Positions 17,141-26,508 of a stretch of 64,000 nt of DNA are shown in pieces (within the stretch, counting starts at the first letter, position 1; each line of letters opens with the position of its first letter). The notes under the pieces were generated by a model. The model saw only the letters and a list, made by a program, of their open reading frames with translations. It did not search any database and was not told the origin of the DNA. The stretch is from Synechocystis sp. PCC 7338 (GTDB taxonomy: Bacteria; Cyanobacteriota; Cyanobacteriia; Cyanobacteriales; Microcystaceae). The translations under genes and the position numbers were made by a program. The stretch lies in the NCBI RefSeq assembly GCF_018282115.1, contig NZ_CP054306.1, forward strand, positions 2,465,488 to 2,529,487, read 5' to 3'.

Positions 17141-17950
17141 ATGACGGATTTAGTTGTGTCTGACTCCCTGAAAAATCGCCGGGAACAACTGATGTGGCAG
17201 AGGCGTTGGAGACGTCTACGATCCTGTTGGCAGTTTGTGTGTGTGTGTGGTTTGACGGGGGGCATGGTCTGGGTAATGAGTTGGCCCGAATGGTCCATTC
17301 GCTCCGATCGCCAAGTGGAGTTTGTGGGCAATAAATTAGTGGGACGAGAAACGTTATACAAAAATCTAGACCTTGCCTATCCCCAGGCGATTTGGCAACT
17401 CTCCACCCAGGCCTTGGGGGATGAATTGATCAAAAATCCGGCCCTCCTCAGAGTAGAAGTGACAAGGCAGTTGTTTCCGGCCCAGGTAAATGTGGCGGTA
17501 CAGGAACGACGACCAGTGGCGATCGCCGTGGCGGACGAAGGTTTGGGCTATTTGGATGAAGAGGGAAATTATATTCCGGCCACCCTTTACAGCCAAACTG
17601 TCAGAAAAACCTTGCCCCAAACCCCTCAGTTTTTGGGCTACGGCCCCCAGTACCGCAGTTTTTGGCAGACCCATCAAATCCAGATTCAACAGTCCCCCGT
17701 CAATATTCGGATTATCAATGGCAACAACCCCAGTAACATCAGTTTGACGACGGACTTGGGGTTGGTTTTTCTCGGTTCTGACCTTTCTCGCTTCGAGCAA
17801 CAAGTGCAGGTTTTAGAAAAAATGCAGAATTTGCCCAGTCGGGTGCCCAAGGAGCGTTTACTATTTATTGATCTAACTAATCCAGACAGTCCCAGCATCC
17901 AACTTCGTCCCCAGGCCCCCAAAGAAAAAGCCGCCGTCAACAAGCCTTAA
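17141..17950 (+). CDS. ftsQ: Cell division protein FtsQ (POTRA/DivIB type)
   Basis: A 269-residue bitopic division protein: short basic cytoplasmic N-terminus, one transmembrane helix at about residues 28-49 (VCVCGLTGGMVWVMSW), then a POTRA domain (VEFVGNKLVGRETLY) and a beta domain with LPQTPQFLGYG. In the divisome it links FtsA/FtsK-side proteins to FtsL/B and FtsI. It sits 247 bp ahead of ftsZ on the same strand, a pairing usual in cyanobacteria. The C-terminal 20 residues are Pro/Lys-rich. Confidence 0.88.
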   Translation: MTDLVVSDSLKNRREQLMWQRRWRRLRSCWQFVCVCGLTGGMVWVMSWPEWSIRSDRQVEFVGNKLVGRETLYKNLDLAYPQAIWQLSTQALGDELIKNPALLRVEVTRQLFPAQVNVAVQERRPVAIAVADEGLGYLDEEGNYIPATLYSQTVRKTLPQTPQFLGYGPQYRSFWQTHQIQIQQSPVNIRIINGNNPSNISLTTDLGLVFLGSDLSRFEQQVQVLEKMQNLPSRVPKERLLFIDLTNPDSPSIQLRPQAPKEKAAVNKP

Positions 17951-18010
17951 CATTTCTACCCTCCACTCTAGGCATTCTCCCTGGGTGGGGGAAAAAAGCT
18001 TAGATTCACA

Positions 18011-18039
18011 TTGACAAATTTGCTCAATATGCCTAGTGT
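18011..18039 (+). promoter_or_regulatory. Candidate promoter of ftsZ
   Basis: TTGACA at 18011-18016 and TAGTGT at 18034-18039 are 17 bp apart, within the ftsQ-ftsZ gap. The implied start leaves a leader of about 150 nt before ftsZ. The -35 is perfect and the -10 keeps only the TAN3T positions, so strength is moderate. Confidence 0.45.
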
Positions 18040-18197
18040 AGGGACGATAGACCGCTGGGATTTGTGCTTGGGCGAGGGAGTCTCTGTCGTCGTAAAAAGG
18101 CTTCAATACCCTGCTGCCTCGGAAGCGTTGTTCTCCCTGTGGTTGCTTTTGCGCCTTAAGAATTGCCCATTTTGATCCCCTAATACTTCCCCCTGCA

Positions 18198-19490
18198 ATG
18201 ACGCTCAATAATGATTTACCTCTAAACAACATAGGTTTTACCGGTAGTGGTCTCGATGATGGGACGGAGGGGTTAGATGATTTATTTTCGTCCTCCATCG
18301 TTGAAAATGAACCGTTGGAGGCCGTGGTAGAAGCGCCCGCTTTTGCCAGCCCTAGTCCTAGCCTAAAAAGGGATCAGATTGTGCCTAGTAACATTGCCAA
18401 AATTAAAGTGATCGGAGTTGGGGGAGGCGGTTGCAATGCCGTCAACCGTATGATTGCCAGTGGGGTGACAGGCATCGACTTTTGGGCAATTAATACCGAT
18501 TCCCAGGCCTTGACCAATACAACAGCCCCGGATCGAATTCAGATTGGCCAGAAACTCACTCGAGGTTTGGGGGCCGGTGGTAATCCGGCGATCGGGCAAA
18601 AGGCGGCGGAGGAATCCCGAGATGAAATTGCCCGTTCCCTGGAGGGTACGGATTTAGTCTTTATCACTGCTGGTATGGGAGGCGGCACTGGCACCGGAGC
18701 GGCCCCCATTGTGGCGGAAGTGGCGAAGGAAATGGGTTGTTTGACGGTGGGTATTGTCACCCGCCCCTTCACCTTTGAAGGCCGGCGGCGGGCCAAACAA
18801 GCGGAGGAAGGCATTAGTGCTCTCCAGTCCCGGGTTGATACCCTGATTGTGATTCCCAATAACCAATTATTGTCAGTTATCCCCGCCGAAACTCCTCTCC
18901 AGGAAGCTTTCCGAGTGGCTGACGACATTCTCCGCCAGGGGGTACAGGGCATTTCAGACATTATCATCATTCCCGGTTTGGTGAATGTGGACTTTGCGGA
19001 TGTGCGGGCTGTGATGGCCGATGCGGGCTCAGCGTTAATGGGTATTGGGGTTGGCTCTGGTAAATCCCGGGCCAAGGAAGCGGCCACCGCCGCCATTTCT
19101 TCGCCTCTGTTGGAATCTTCCATCCAGGGAGCCAAGGGGGTCGTATTTAATGTCACCGGCGGAACGGATTTAACCCTCCATGAAGTTAATGTTGCCGCAG
19201 AGATTATCTATGAAGTGGTGGATGCCGATGCCAATATTATCTTTGGGGCGGTGATTGACGATCGCCTGCAGGGAGAAATGAGAATTACCGTCATTGCCAC
19301 GGGCTTCAACGGTGAAAAGGAAAAACCCCAGGCAAAAACCGTCAGTAAAAACACCATCAGTGGCCCGCCGGCCGGAGTAGAGAAGTTGGAATCAGCAACG
19401 GCTCCGGAAGATTCCCTAGGGGAAATCCCAATGGCCCCCGAGTTAGACATTCCTGATTTCCTCCAGAAGCGACGTTTTCCCCGCCGTTAG
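18198..19490 (+). CDS. ftsZ: Cell division GTPase FtsZ
   Basis: A 430-residue tubulin homologue that polymerises into the Z ring. The core starts near residue 67 ([17 protein letters not shown]); the tubulin signature [10 protein letters not shown], the T7-loop region [11 protein letters not shown] and the [10 protein letters not shown] stretch are all intact. An N-terminal extension of about 65 acidic and Ser-rich residues precedes the core, longer than in E. coli but usual in cyanobacteria. The C-terminal tail ends with [14 protein letters not shown], the conserved partner-binding peptide. A possible promoter lies at 18011-18039. Confidence 0.97.
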   Translation: MTLNNDLPLNNIGFTGSGLDDGTEGLDDLFSSSIVENEPLEAVVEAPAFASPSPSLKRDQIVPSNIAKIKVIGVGGGGCNAVNRMIASGVTGIDFWAINTDSQALTNTTAPDRIQIGQKLTRGLGAGGNPAIGQKAAEESRDEIARSLEGTDLVFITAGMGGGTGTGAAPIVAEVAKEMGCLTVGIVTRPFTFEGRRRAKQAEEGISALQSRVDTLIVIPNNQLLSVIPAETPLQEAFRVADDILRQGVQGISDIIIIPGLVNVDFADVRAVMADAGSALMGIGVGSGKSRAKEAATAAISSPLLESSIQGAKGVVFNVTGGTDLTLHEVNVAAEIIYEVVDADANIIFGAVIDDRLQGEMRITVIATGFNGEKEKPQAKTVSKNTISGPPAGVEKLESATAPEDSLGEIPMAPELDIPDFLQKRRFPRR

Positions 19491-19595
19491 GTTCCCCAAA
19501 ATTGCTGGTTGGAGCCAAATAATTTGACCAAGGAAGTTTCCTGGGCTACACTGTTAACCTCGAATTGTTGTTTCAAGCTAAAGAGGTTGATTGAT

Positions 19596-19919
19596 TTGCG
19601 ATTTTTGTTTGCTAGCCTACTAATTCCCTTGGTATTGCCCTTGCCGGTGCTGGCCCAGTCCGCCACTTTCTATGGCAATCAATTTGTAGGTCGGAAGATG
19701 GCCAACGGCCAGGTCTACAACCACGGTCGCATGGTGGCAGCCCACCCCAGTCTGCCCCTAGGCACCCGAGTTAGGGTAACCAATCGTCGCACAGGAAAAT
19801 CGGTTGTAGTGACTGTGAGTGATCGCTGCAATTGCTCCATCGACCTTAGTCGCGCTGCTTTCCAACAAATTGCTAATCCGCGCAAGGGTCGAGTTCCCGT
19901 CAGCATTACCCGTCTCTAG
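19596..19919 (+). CDS. RlpA-like exported double-psi beta-barrel protein
   Basis: A small exported protein of the RlpA family (septal lytic transglycosylase-like fold). It has a signal peptide ending PVLAQS, then the RlpA core ATFYGNQFVGRKMANGQVYN, MVAAHPSLPLGTRVRVTNRRTGKSV split across two strands, and SDRCNCSIDLSRAAF containing the catalytic Asp region. No ATG is available; the TTG at 19596 lies 9 bp after AAAGAGG and gives a classical signal peptide (107 residues). A TTG at 19509 would add 29 residues without a signal at the end. It is just downstream of ftsZ, in keeping with a septal role. Confidence 0.75.
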   Translation: MRFLFASLLIPLVLPLPVLAQSATFYGNQFVGRKMANGQVYNHGRMVAAHPSLPLGTRVRVTNRRTGKSVVVTVSDRCNCSIDLSRAAFQQIANPRKGRVPVSITRL

Positions 19920-20560
19920 GTGCTGGGTAAACTGCGCAGATAGGGACTAAGGTGGGAGCGTTCCGCAATACAGTGAAATAGTGGTCCCCGGGAGGATAAT
20001 TCCACCACGCTCAGTCCGGTAACGGGCATGGCAAAACGGTCTCGGTAACGACCCACATCGATGCCCAGTAAACAACACAGTAGGATGCGGATGGTGGCCT
20101 TGTGGGAAACCAACAACACATTGCCGTCCTCGAAGCGATCCTCAACTTCCTCTAGTACCCTAGTGCTTCTGCGGGCGATGTCAATGCCCCTTTCCCCTCC
20201 AGGGGGGGAGTTCCAAGCTGGATCAGTGAGCCATTGCATGTAAAGGTCATGGTCCCGTTGATAGACTTCGTCGGGATGGAGTCCTTCCCATTCCCCATAG
20301 GCCACTTCCCTTAGACCAGGGCGAATTTGCATTTCAATGCCTAGGCGATCGCACAGGGGGTGGGCTGTTTGTCGGGCCCGTTGTAGGGGACTGACATAGA
20401 CTGCCTGCCAAGGGTGTTGAGCGTAGGCTTCGGCAAATTCCTTGGCCATTAAAATTCCTTCTGGGGTCAAGCCAGGATCATTTTCCGGGGTACCGCAATA
20501 GCCTCCGGTGGCGCTGTAGGCGGTTTGTGCGTGGCGCAGAAAATAAAGTTTGAGGGCCAT
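19916..20560 (-). CDS. Histidine phosphatase (phosphoglycerate mutase-like)
   Basis: A 214-residue branch-1 histidine phosphatase. The phospho-His motif is LYFLRHAQTAYS near the N-terminus, followed by the conserved Arg and Glu positions (SPLQRARQTAHPL, LREVAYGEWEG) and the second catalytic His in LLVSHKATIRILLC. It resembles the alpha-ribazole phosphatase/phosphoserine phosphatase group; no substrate can be assigned. I chose the ATG at 20560 (MALKLYFLRH) over 20581. Its stop overlaps that of the convergent RlpA-like gene by 4 bp. Confidence 0.88.
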   Translation of the reverse strand: MALKLYFLRHAQTAYSATGGYCGTPENDPGLTPEGILMAKEFAEAYAQHPWQAVYVSPLQRARQTAHPLCDRLGIEMQIRPGLREVAYGEWEGLHPDEVYQRDHDLYMQWLTDPAWNSPPGGERGIDIARRSTRVLEEVEDRFEDGNVLLVSHKATIRILLCCLLGIDVGRYRDRFAMPVTGLSVVELSSRGPLFHCIAERSHLSPYLRSLPST

Positions 20561-20635
20561 GGGCGAGTTGAAAGGCAGCAACGTTACAGAGGAGGGGCTT
20601 AGAGCCTGTTTGGAAAGTTGAGTTTTGGCTGTTTA

Positions 20636-20707
20636 ATCCCCCTAGCCCCCTTGGGGAGGGGGGAAATGTCACAAAAGTCTCCCTTTTTAAGGGGGATTTA
20701 GGGGGAT
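20636..20707. repeat. Cyanobacterial CCCCCTAAATCCCCCTT-type inverted repeat
   Basis: ATCCCCCTAGCCCCCTT at 20636-20652 is nearly the reverse complement of AAGGGGGATTTAGGGGGAT at 20689-20707, giving a long GC-rich stem with a 36-base loop. Repeats with this core are spread through many cyanobacterial genomes. It lies between the divergent histidine phosphatase and TrpD-like genes. I see nothing else of note in the rest of the gap up to 20908. Confidence 0.7.
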
Positions 20708-20908
20708 AAATACCTAGCTTTGTACTTTTCAAACACTTTCTTAGACCTGTCCCCTTTCATTGTACGTAAATACTCTGTTTTTTCTCGTCCACAAGTCTTC
20801 CAACTGTTCAAAAGTTGATTGGTAGCCAAAATCACCTTTGTTCCCTAGCCAAAAAGTTATAAAAAATCTTTGCGAAGCAATACTTAAACTGCCCATTTTT
20901 GCGGAACT

Positions 20909-21958
20909 ATGAGCAAGGAATTTCGAGAGCTGTTGAGAAAAGTGGGTAGTGGTCCCCATACCAGCAAAAATTTGAGCCGAGGGGAGGCTTGTCGGGCTCT
21001 GGAGCTGATGCTGAGTCAGGAAGCGACCCCGGCCCAGATCGGTGCTTTTTTGATTGCCCATCGCATTAAACGCCCCACCGGCACTGAATTGGCAGGGATG
21101 TTGGATGCCTTTGAGCAATGGGGACCCAAAATTCCAGCCCTTAGTTCCGGTCAAACGGTGGTTATCCTCAGTCAACCCTACGATGGTCGCGATCGCACCT
21201 GCCCCCTGGGGCCTCTCACAGCCCTAGTGTTGGCAACGGCGGATTGTCCCGTAATTCAACATGGCGGCGATCGGATGCCCACCAAAGAGGGAATTCCCCT
21301 GGTGGAGTTATGGCAAGGTCTAGGGGTAAATTGGCGATCGCCATCCTTGTCGGCCATGCAGAATATTTTGGAAAAAACCAATGTGGGCTTTGTTTATCTG
21401 CCCAAATATTTTCCCGAGGCCCAGGAGTTAGTCATTTACCGGGAAGAAATTGGCAAAAGACCTCCTCTGGCAACCCTGGAGTTAATTTGGGTTCCCTATG
21501 CTGGTAAACACCATATGGTAGCGGGGTTTGTCCATCCCCCGACGGAAAACATGATTGCCGAGGCTCTCAGCCAGCGGGGCGTCCATGCGTTCACTACGGT
21601 TAAGGGGTTGGAAGGGAGTTGTGATTTGCCCCAGGAGCGCACTGCCATCATTGGTCTATACGACTTAACCAAGGCCGAAGATTCCCTCACCCGTTTGCGG
21701 CTCCACGCCGCCGACTTTGGTCTGGGGGGAAAAAATCCAGTCTGGACTGATTTGGCCGATTATCTTGAGTTGGCCCAGGCTACTTTGAACGGGGAACAAA
21801 CCCCCCTCCGGTCAGCCTTAATTTGGAACAGTGCCTTTTACCTCTGGCAACATACAGATGCCCCCAATCTGGAAACGGCGATCGCCACAGCGGAAAAGCT
21901 CATTGATGATGGCCTCGTTAAACAACAATGGCATCGACTGCAGTTATATGCAAAATAA
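20909..21958 (+). CDS. TrpD-like anthranilate phosphoribosyltransferase paralogue (TrpD2/YbiB type)
   Basis: A 349-residue protein of the glycosyl transferase family 3 fold: helical N-terminus (SRGEACRALELMLSQEATPAQIGAFLIAHRIKRPTG split over helices), then a phosphoribosyl-binding region. The TrpD signature GTGGD is replaced by SQPYDGRDR and VIQHGGDRM, and the order of catalytic residues differs from true TrpD, so it is probably not an anthranilate enzyme but one of the DNA-binding or unknown-substrate TrpD2 relatives. It stands alone upstream of the nitrate operon and ends 135 bp before nrtA. Confidence 0.8.
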   Translation: MSKEFRELLRKVGSGPHTSKNLSRGEACRALELMLSQEATPAQIGAFLIAHRIKRPTGTELAGMLDAFEQWGPKIPALSSGQTVVILSQPYDGRDRTCPLGPLTALVLATADCPVIQHGGDRMPTKEGIPLVELWQGLGVNWRSPSLSAMQNILEKTNVGFVYLPKYFPEAQELVIYREEIGKRPPLATLELIWVPYAGKHHMVAGFVHPPTENMIAEALSQRGVHAFTTVKGLEGSCDLPQERTAIIGLYDLTKAEDSLTRLRLHAADFGLGGKNPVWTDLADYLELAQATLNGEQTPLRSALIWNSAFYLWQHTDAPNLETAIATAEKLIDDGLVKQQWHRLQLYAK

Positions 21959-21998
21959 GCCAGCAAAAATGCATTAACCGCATGAAATTTAATTATTA

Positions 21999-22012
21999 GT
22001 TACAAACTATAC
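21999..22012 (+). promoter_or_regulatory. Candidate NtcA site upstream of nrtA
   Basis: GTT-N8-TAC matches the NtcA consensus GTA-N8-TAC at five of six positions and lies 82 bp before the nrtA start. A weak -10-like CAGTCT follows after 22 bp, which is the canonical spacing. Nitrate genes are classical NtcA targets in cyanobacteria, so the context supports the call. Confidence 0.5.
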
Positions 22013-22093
22013 AAATATTTACAAGGAAAAAATCCAGTCTAGGAATGTGATCGTCAGCAGTTGCCCTTTCTGGCTTTAGTTATTGCCTAAACT

Positions 22094-23428
22094 ATGAGTA
22101 ATTTTTCCCGAAGCACCCGCCGTAAGTTTATGTTCACCGCAGGGGCTGCCGCCATTGGAGGAGTGGTTCTCCATGGTTGTACTTCCCCCACCACCACATC
22201 CACAGGAACCGGTTCCGGCACGGATAAAGCCATTAGTCCCTTGGTTGAAGGGGAAAATGCCCCGGAAGTAACCACCGCCAAATTAGGCTTTATTGCCCTA
22301 ACCGATGCGGCTCCTTTGATTATTGCCAAGGAAAAGGGCTTTTATGCCAAATATGGCATGCCTGACGTGGAAGTGTTGAAGCAAGCGTCCTGGGGCACCA
22401 CCAGGGATAACCTCGTCTTGGGTTCCGCCAGTGGCGGTATTGATGGGGCCCATATCCTCACCCCCATGCCTTATCTAATTACCATGGGCACTGTGACCGA
22501 CGGGAAGCCAACCCCGATGTACATTTTGGCCCGCTTAAATGTCAATGGCCAAGGCATTCAGTTGGGCAATAATTACAAAGATTTAAAAGTAGGTACTGAT
22601 GCTTCTCCCCTGAAAGAAGCCTTTGCTAAAGTAACAGATCCCAAGGTAGCCATGACCTTTCCTGGCGGCACCCACGACATGTGGATTCGCTATTGGTTAG
22701 CCGCGGGAGGAATTGAGCCCGGCAAGGAAGTTTCTACCATTGTGGTTCCGCCGGCCCAGATGGTGGCCAACGTCAAAGTCAATGCGATGGAATCTTTTTG
22801 TGTGGGGGAACCATGGCCATTGCAAACTGTTAACCAAGGGGTAGGCTACCAGGCCTTGACCACAGGTCAACTTTGGAAAGATCACCCTGAAAAAGCTTTT
22901 GGTATGCGGGCAGACTGGGTGGATCAAAATCCCAAAGCCACCAAGGCTTTATTAATGGCGGTGATGGAAGCCCAGCAATGGTGTGACCAGCCGGAAAATA
23001 CGGAAGAAATGTGCCAAATTCTCTCAAAACGGGAATGGTTTAAGGTTCCCTTTGATGACATCATTGACCGCTCTAAGGGGATTTACAATTTTGGCAATGG
23101 TCAGGAACCCTTTGAAGACCGAGATATTATGCAGAAATACTGGCGTGATAATGCTTCTTATCCCTATAAAAGCCATGACCAATGGTTCTTAACGGAAAAT
23201 ATTCGTTGGGGCTATTTGCCTGCAAGTACGGACACGAAAGCCATTGTGGATAAAGTCAATCGCGAGGATCTATGGCGAGAAGCGGCCCAGGCCATCGGGG
23301 TGCCAGCGGATCAAATTCCTAGCAGTCCCTCCCGGGGGGTGGAAACGTTTTTTGATGGAGTAACCTTCGATCCGGAAAATCCCCAGGCTTATCTAGACAG
23401 CTTGAAGATTAAGACCATCAAAAGTTAG
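22094..23428 (+). CDS. nrtA: Nitrate/nitrite ABC transporter substrate-binding lipoprotein NrtA
   Basis: A 444-residue periplasmic binding protein for nitrate and nitrite. The N-terminus carries a twin-arginine motif (STRRKFMF) followed by a hydrophobic stretch and an LHGC lipobox, so it is a Tat-exported, lipid-anchored protein. The mature part has the NrtA/SsuA fold with KLGFIALTDAAPLIIAKEKGF and GGTHDMWIRYWLAAGG. First gene of nrtA-nrtB-nrtC-nrtD-narB-narM, with short gaps of 93, 73 and 73 bp. A probable NtcA site lies at 21999-22012. Confidence 0.97.
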   Translation: MSNFSRSTRRKFMFTAGAAAIGGVVLHGCTSPTTTSTGTGSGTDKAISPLVEGENAPEVTTAKLGFIALTDAAPLIIAKEKGFYAKYGMPDVEVLKQASWGTTRDNLVLGSASGGIDGAHILTPMPYLITMGTVTDGKPTPMYILARLNVNGQGIQLGNNYKDLKVGTDASPLKEAFAKVTDPKVAMTFPGGTHDMWIRYWLAAGGIEPGKEVSTIVVPPAQMVANVKVNAMESFCVGEPWPLQTVNQGVGYQALTTGQLWKDHPEKAFGMRADWVDQNPKATKALLMAVMEAQQWCDQPENTEEMCQILSKREWFKVPFDDIIDRSKGIYNFGNGQEPFEDRDIMQKYWRDNASYPYKSHDQWFLTENIRWGYLPASTDTKAIVDKVNREDLWREAAQAIGVPADQIPSSPSRGVETFFDGVTFDPENPQAYLDSLKIKTIKS

Positions 23429-23521
23429 TGCTTAGCTGTGGCGTTCTAGGTTAGCCCTCTGGGCTAATCTTTCCCTTGGTCTGATTACTCCAGTTCATTT
23501 CATCACTATCAGGTAAAAATT

Positions 23522-24349
23522 ATGGCTAGTTCCACCGCTGGGCTCCGTCCCCGCCGTCAGAAAAATCCCCTCAGTTTCATCTACTCCCCTAAAGTTATTC
23601 GCCCCGCCGTGGCGATCGCCGTTTTGTTGGTGGTTTGGCAAATTCTGTGCTCCGGGGAGGGCTCTAACCTGCCTAGTCCTGTACAAGTGCTAGAACAGAC
23701 CTATCCCTTGATTCTCAATCCCTTTTTTGACAATGGCGGCACCGATAAAGGTTTGGGCATCCAGATTTTTGCCAGTCTAACCAGGGTGGCCGTGGGCTTT
23801 AGTGCGGCGGCGGTGGTGGGCATTGCCCTGGGCATTTTAATTGGCAGCAGCAAATTTATGTACGATGCCCTAGACCCAATTTTTCAGGTTTTAAGAACTA
23901 TCCCCCCCTTAGCTTGGTTGCCCATTGCCCTGGCCGCGTTGCAGGAAGCAGAGCCTTCAGCCATTTTCGTTATTTTTATTACAGCGATTTGGCCCATTGT
24001 CATCAACACGACCGTGGGAGCCCAGCAGGTTCCCCAGGATTATCGTAATGTTTCCCGGGTTCTAAAGCTTTCTAAAAGCCAGTATTTTTTCAATATTTTA
24101 TTTCCGGCAGCAGTGCCCTATATCTTCACTGGCCTACGCATTGGTATTGGTCTTTCCTGGTTGGCGATCGTCGCTGCAGAAATGCTAATTGGTGGTGTGG
24201 GTATTGGCTTTTTTATCTGGGATGCCTATAACAGTTCCCTGATCAGTGAAATCATTATTGCCTTAATTTATGTGGGCATTGTCGGTTTATTGCTGGATCG
24301 TTTTATCGCTTTTCTGGAAAGTTTAGTAGTACCGGCAGAGCAAAAATAA
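23522..24349 (+). CDS. nrtB: Nitrate ABC transporter permease NrtB
   Basis: A 275-residue inner-membrane permease with about six transmembrane segments (for example AVAIAVLLVVWQIL, VGIALGILIGSS, LIYVGIVGLLLDRFI). The cytoplasmic EAA-like loop is in the stretch PQDYRNVSRVLKLSKSQYF, which contacts the ATPase subunits. It forms the membrane channel of the NrtABCD nitrate importer and is followed 73 bp later by nrtC. Confidence 0.95.
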   Translation: MASSTAGLRPRRQKNPLSFIYSPKVIRPAVAIAVLLVVWQILCSGEGSNLPSPVQVLEQTYPLILNPFFDNGGTDKGLGIQIFASLTRVAVGFSAAAVVGIALGILIGSSKFMYDALDPIFQVLRTIPPLAWLPIALAALQEAEPSAIFVIFITAIWPIVINTTVGAQQVPQDYRNVSRVLKLSKSQYFFNILFPAAVPYIFTGLRIGIGLSWLAIVAAEMLIGGVGIGFFIWDAYNSSLISEIIIALIYVGIVGLLLDRFIAFLESLVVPAEQK

Positions 24350-24422
24350 CCAACATCCATAGGCCGGCCATTTTTCCCAGTTATTAGTTCTCCATTTTTG
24401 ATTTGTCACCCCCGGACTAACT

Positions 24423-26435
24423 ATGATGCCCTTTATTGAAATTGATCATGTTGATCGTATTTTTCCCCTCCCCGACGGGGGACGTTACATCGCCCTCAAA
24501 AACATTGAGCTGAAAATTAATCAGGGGGAATTTATTTCCTTGATTGGTCACTCTGGTTGCGGTAAATCTACCCTGTTGAACATGATCTCTGGACTAGATA
24601 AGCCTACGTTTGGCGGGGTCATCATGGAGGGGAAAGAAATCATCGAGCCTGGTCCTGAACGGATGGTGGTTTTTCAAAATTATTCCCTGTTGCCCTGGTT
24701 GACGGTGCGGCAAAATATCGCCCTGGCCGTGAATCGAGTTCTACGGAATTTGCCCAAGCCAGAACAGGAAAAAATTATTGACGACAACATTGCCCTAGTG
24801 GGGTTGCAACGGGCGGCCCATAAACGACCAGGGGAATTGTCCGGGGGCATGAAACAGCGGGTGGCGATCGCCAGGGCCTTGGCTACTCGACCAAAAGTCC
24901 TACTGCTGGACGAACCCTTTGGGGCCTTGGATGCTTTGACCCGGGGGAATTTGCAGGAGCGGCTCATGGAAATTGTCCAGGAAAGTGGCGTGACCTGCAT
25001 TATGGTGACCCATGACGTGGACGAAGCTCTGTTATTGTCAGACCGGGTGGTGATGTTAACCACGGGTCCCGAAGCCCACATTGGCCAAGTTTTGGAGGTG
25101 CCCATTCCTCGGCCTCGTCACCGTTTGGAAGTGGTCAACCATCCCAGTTACTACGCCCTGCGGGGGGAAATCGTCTATTTCCTCAATCAACAAAAACGGG
25201 CTAAAAAAGTTGGGGCCGTCAGTCAGTTTGCCGGAGCTATGAGTGGCAATGGCTTGGAAAAAATCAACCTCAATTTGGGTTTCATTGCCCTGAGTGATTG
25301 TGCTCCGTTGGTAATTGCCAAGGAAAAAGGTTTCTTCCAAAAGCATGGTTTAGAGCAGGTTAACCTGGTAAAAGAACCTAGTTGGCAGGCGATCGCCGAT
25401 GGCATTCGGGAAAGACGCCTAGACGGTGCCCCCATGGTGGCCGGTATGCCCCTGGCCCTAACCCTGGGCATGGGCGGAAAAACTCCTCTACCAATGATCA
25501 CCGCCCTAGTGATGGGCCGCAACGGCAATGCCATTACCCTAGGGAAAAAGTTTGCCGAAGCAGGGGTTAAAAACCTAGAAGATTTAAAAACTAAACTGAC
25601 AGAAACCCCCGATCAAGTATCCACTTTGGGTATGGTTCATCCGGCTTCCATGCAAAATCTTTTACTGCGCTATTGGTTAGCCTCCGGAGGCATAGACCCC
25701 GACCAGGATGTTAATTTAATCCGCCTACCGCCCCCCCAAATGGTAGCCAATTTAAAAGCAGGAAATATTGATGGTTTTGCTGTGGGGGAACCGTGGAACT
25801 CCTATGCGGTTAAGGAAGATTTAGGCTATGTCATTGCCACCGATTTGGATATTTGGGATGGCCATCCTGAGAAGGTTTTAGGAGTGCGGGAAGAATGGGT
25901 CAATAAATATCCTGCAACCCATTTGGCCCTAGTTAAAGCCCTACTGGAAGCCTGTGAATATTGCGACGATCGCCGTCATCGTCGGGAAATAGTTGATTAT
26001 CTGGCCCAGCCCCAATACCTGGGGGTATCAGCGGAATATATCAGCCCCGGCTTCATTGACGCCTATGAAAAAGGTAACGGGACTGAGCCGGAAATGTTAC
26101 TGCAATTTAATCAATTTTATGTTCAACAATCCAACTATCCTTCCCGTAGTGAAGGACTCTGGATTCTAACCCAATTAGCCCGCTGGGGATACATTAATTT
26201 TCCGAAAAATTGGCTAGAAATTATCGAGCGGGTGCGGCGGCCTGATCTGTTTGGGGAAGCTTGCCGTCAATTGGGCTGGCCTGGCTTGGAGGGAGACCAT
26301 CATAACGTTAATTTGTTTGATGGCATGGTTTTCACCCCCAATGATCCCATTGGTTACATCAAACGCTTTACTATCCACCGGGATATTCGAGTGACAGAAA
26401 TAATGATCGATCCCGTGGACTCCCCTAGTAAATAG
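24423..26435 (+). CDS. nrtC: Nitrate ABC transporter ATPase with NrtA-like regulatory domain, NrtC
   Basis: A 670-residue fusion. Residues 1-260 form an ABC ATPase: Walker A GHSGCGKST, signature LSGGMKQR, Walker B VLLLDEP and THDVDEAL. From about 275 onwards the protein resembles NrtA (NLGFIALSDCAPLVIAKEKGF, ASGGIDPDQDVNLIRLPPPQMVANLKAG). In cyanobacteria this C-terminal domain mediates ammonium-promoted inhibition of nitrate uptake, so the gene encodes both energiser and regulatory brake. The gene structure is the standard one. Confidence 0.96.
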   Translation: MMPFIEIDHVDRIFPLPDGGRYIALKNIELKINQGEFISLIGHSGCGKSTLLNMISGLDKPTFGGVIMEGKEIIEPGPERMVVFQNYSLLPWLTVRQNIALAVNRVLRNLPKPEQEKIIDDNIALVGLQRAAHKRPGELSGGMKQRVAIARALATRPKVLLLDEPFGALDALTRGNLQERLMEIVQESGVTCIMVTHDVDEALLLSDRVVMLTTGPEAHIGQVLEVPIPRPRHRLEVVNHPSYYALRGEIVYFLNQQKRAKKVGAVSQFAGAMSGNGLEKINLNLGFIALSDCAPLVIAKEKGFFQKHGLEQVNLVKEPSWQAIADGIRERRLDGAPMVAGMPLALTLGMGGKTPLPMITALVMGRNGNAITLGKKFAEAGVKNLEDLKTKLTETPDQVSTLGMVHPASMQNLLLRYWLASGGIDPDQDVNLIRLPPPQMVANLKAGNIDGFAVGEPWNSYAVKEDLGYVIATDLDIWDGHPEKVLGVREEWVNKYPATHLALVKALLEACEYCDDRRHRREIVDYLAQPQYLGVSAEYISPGFIDAYEKGNGTEPEMLLQFNQFYVQQSNYPSRSEGLWILTQLARWGYINFPKNWLEIIERVRRPDLFGEACRQLGWPGLEGDHHNVNLFDGMVFTPNDPIGYIKRFTIHRDIRVTEIMIDPVDSPSK

Positions 26436-26508
26436 TTCGTTGACTAATTATTTTCAGTGATTTTTGTTTTAACGATTTACTGGTCTTTAACTATCCACTA
26501 TTACCCCT

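Noticed and set aside
18539-19156. 205-codon minus-strand frame inside ftsZ
   Set aside because: It is the mirror of a well-conserved coding region and has Ala/Ser/Pro/Arg-rich shadow composition.
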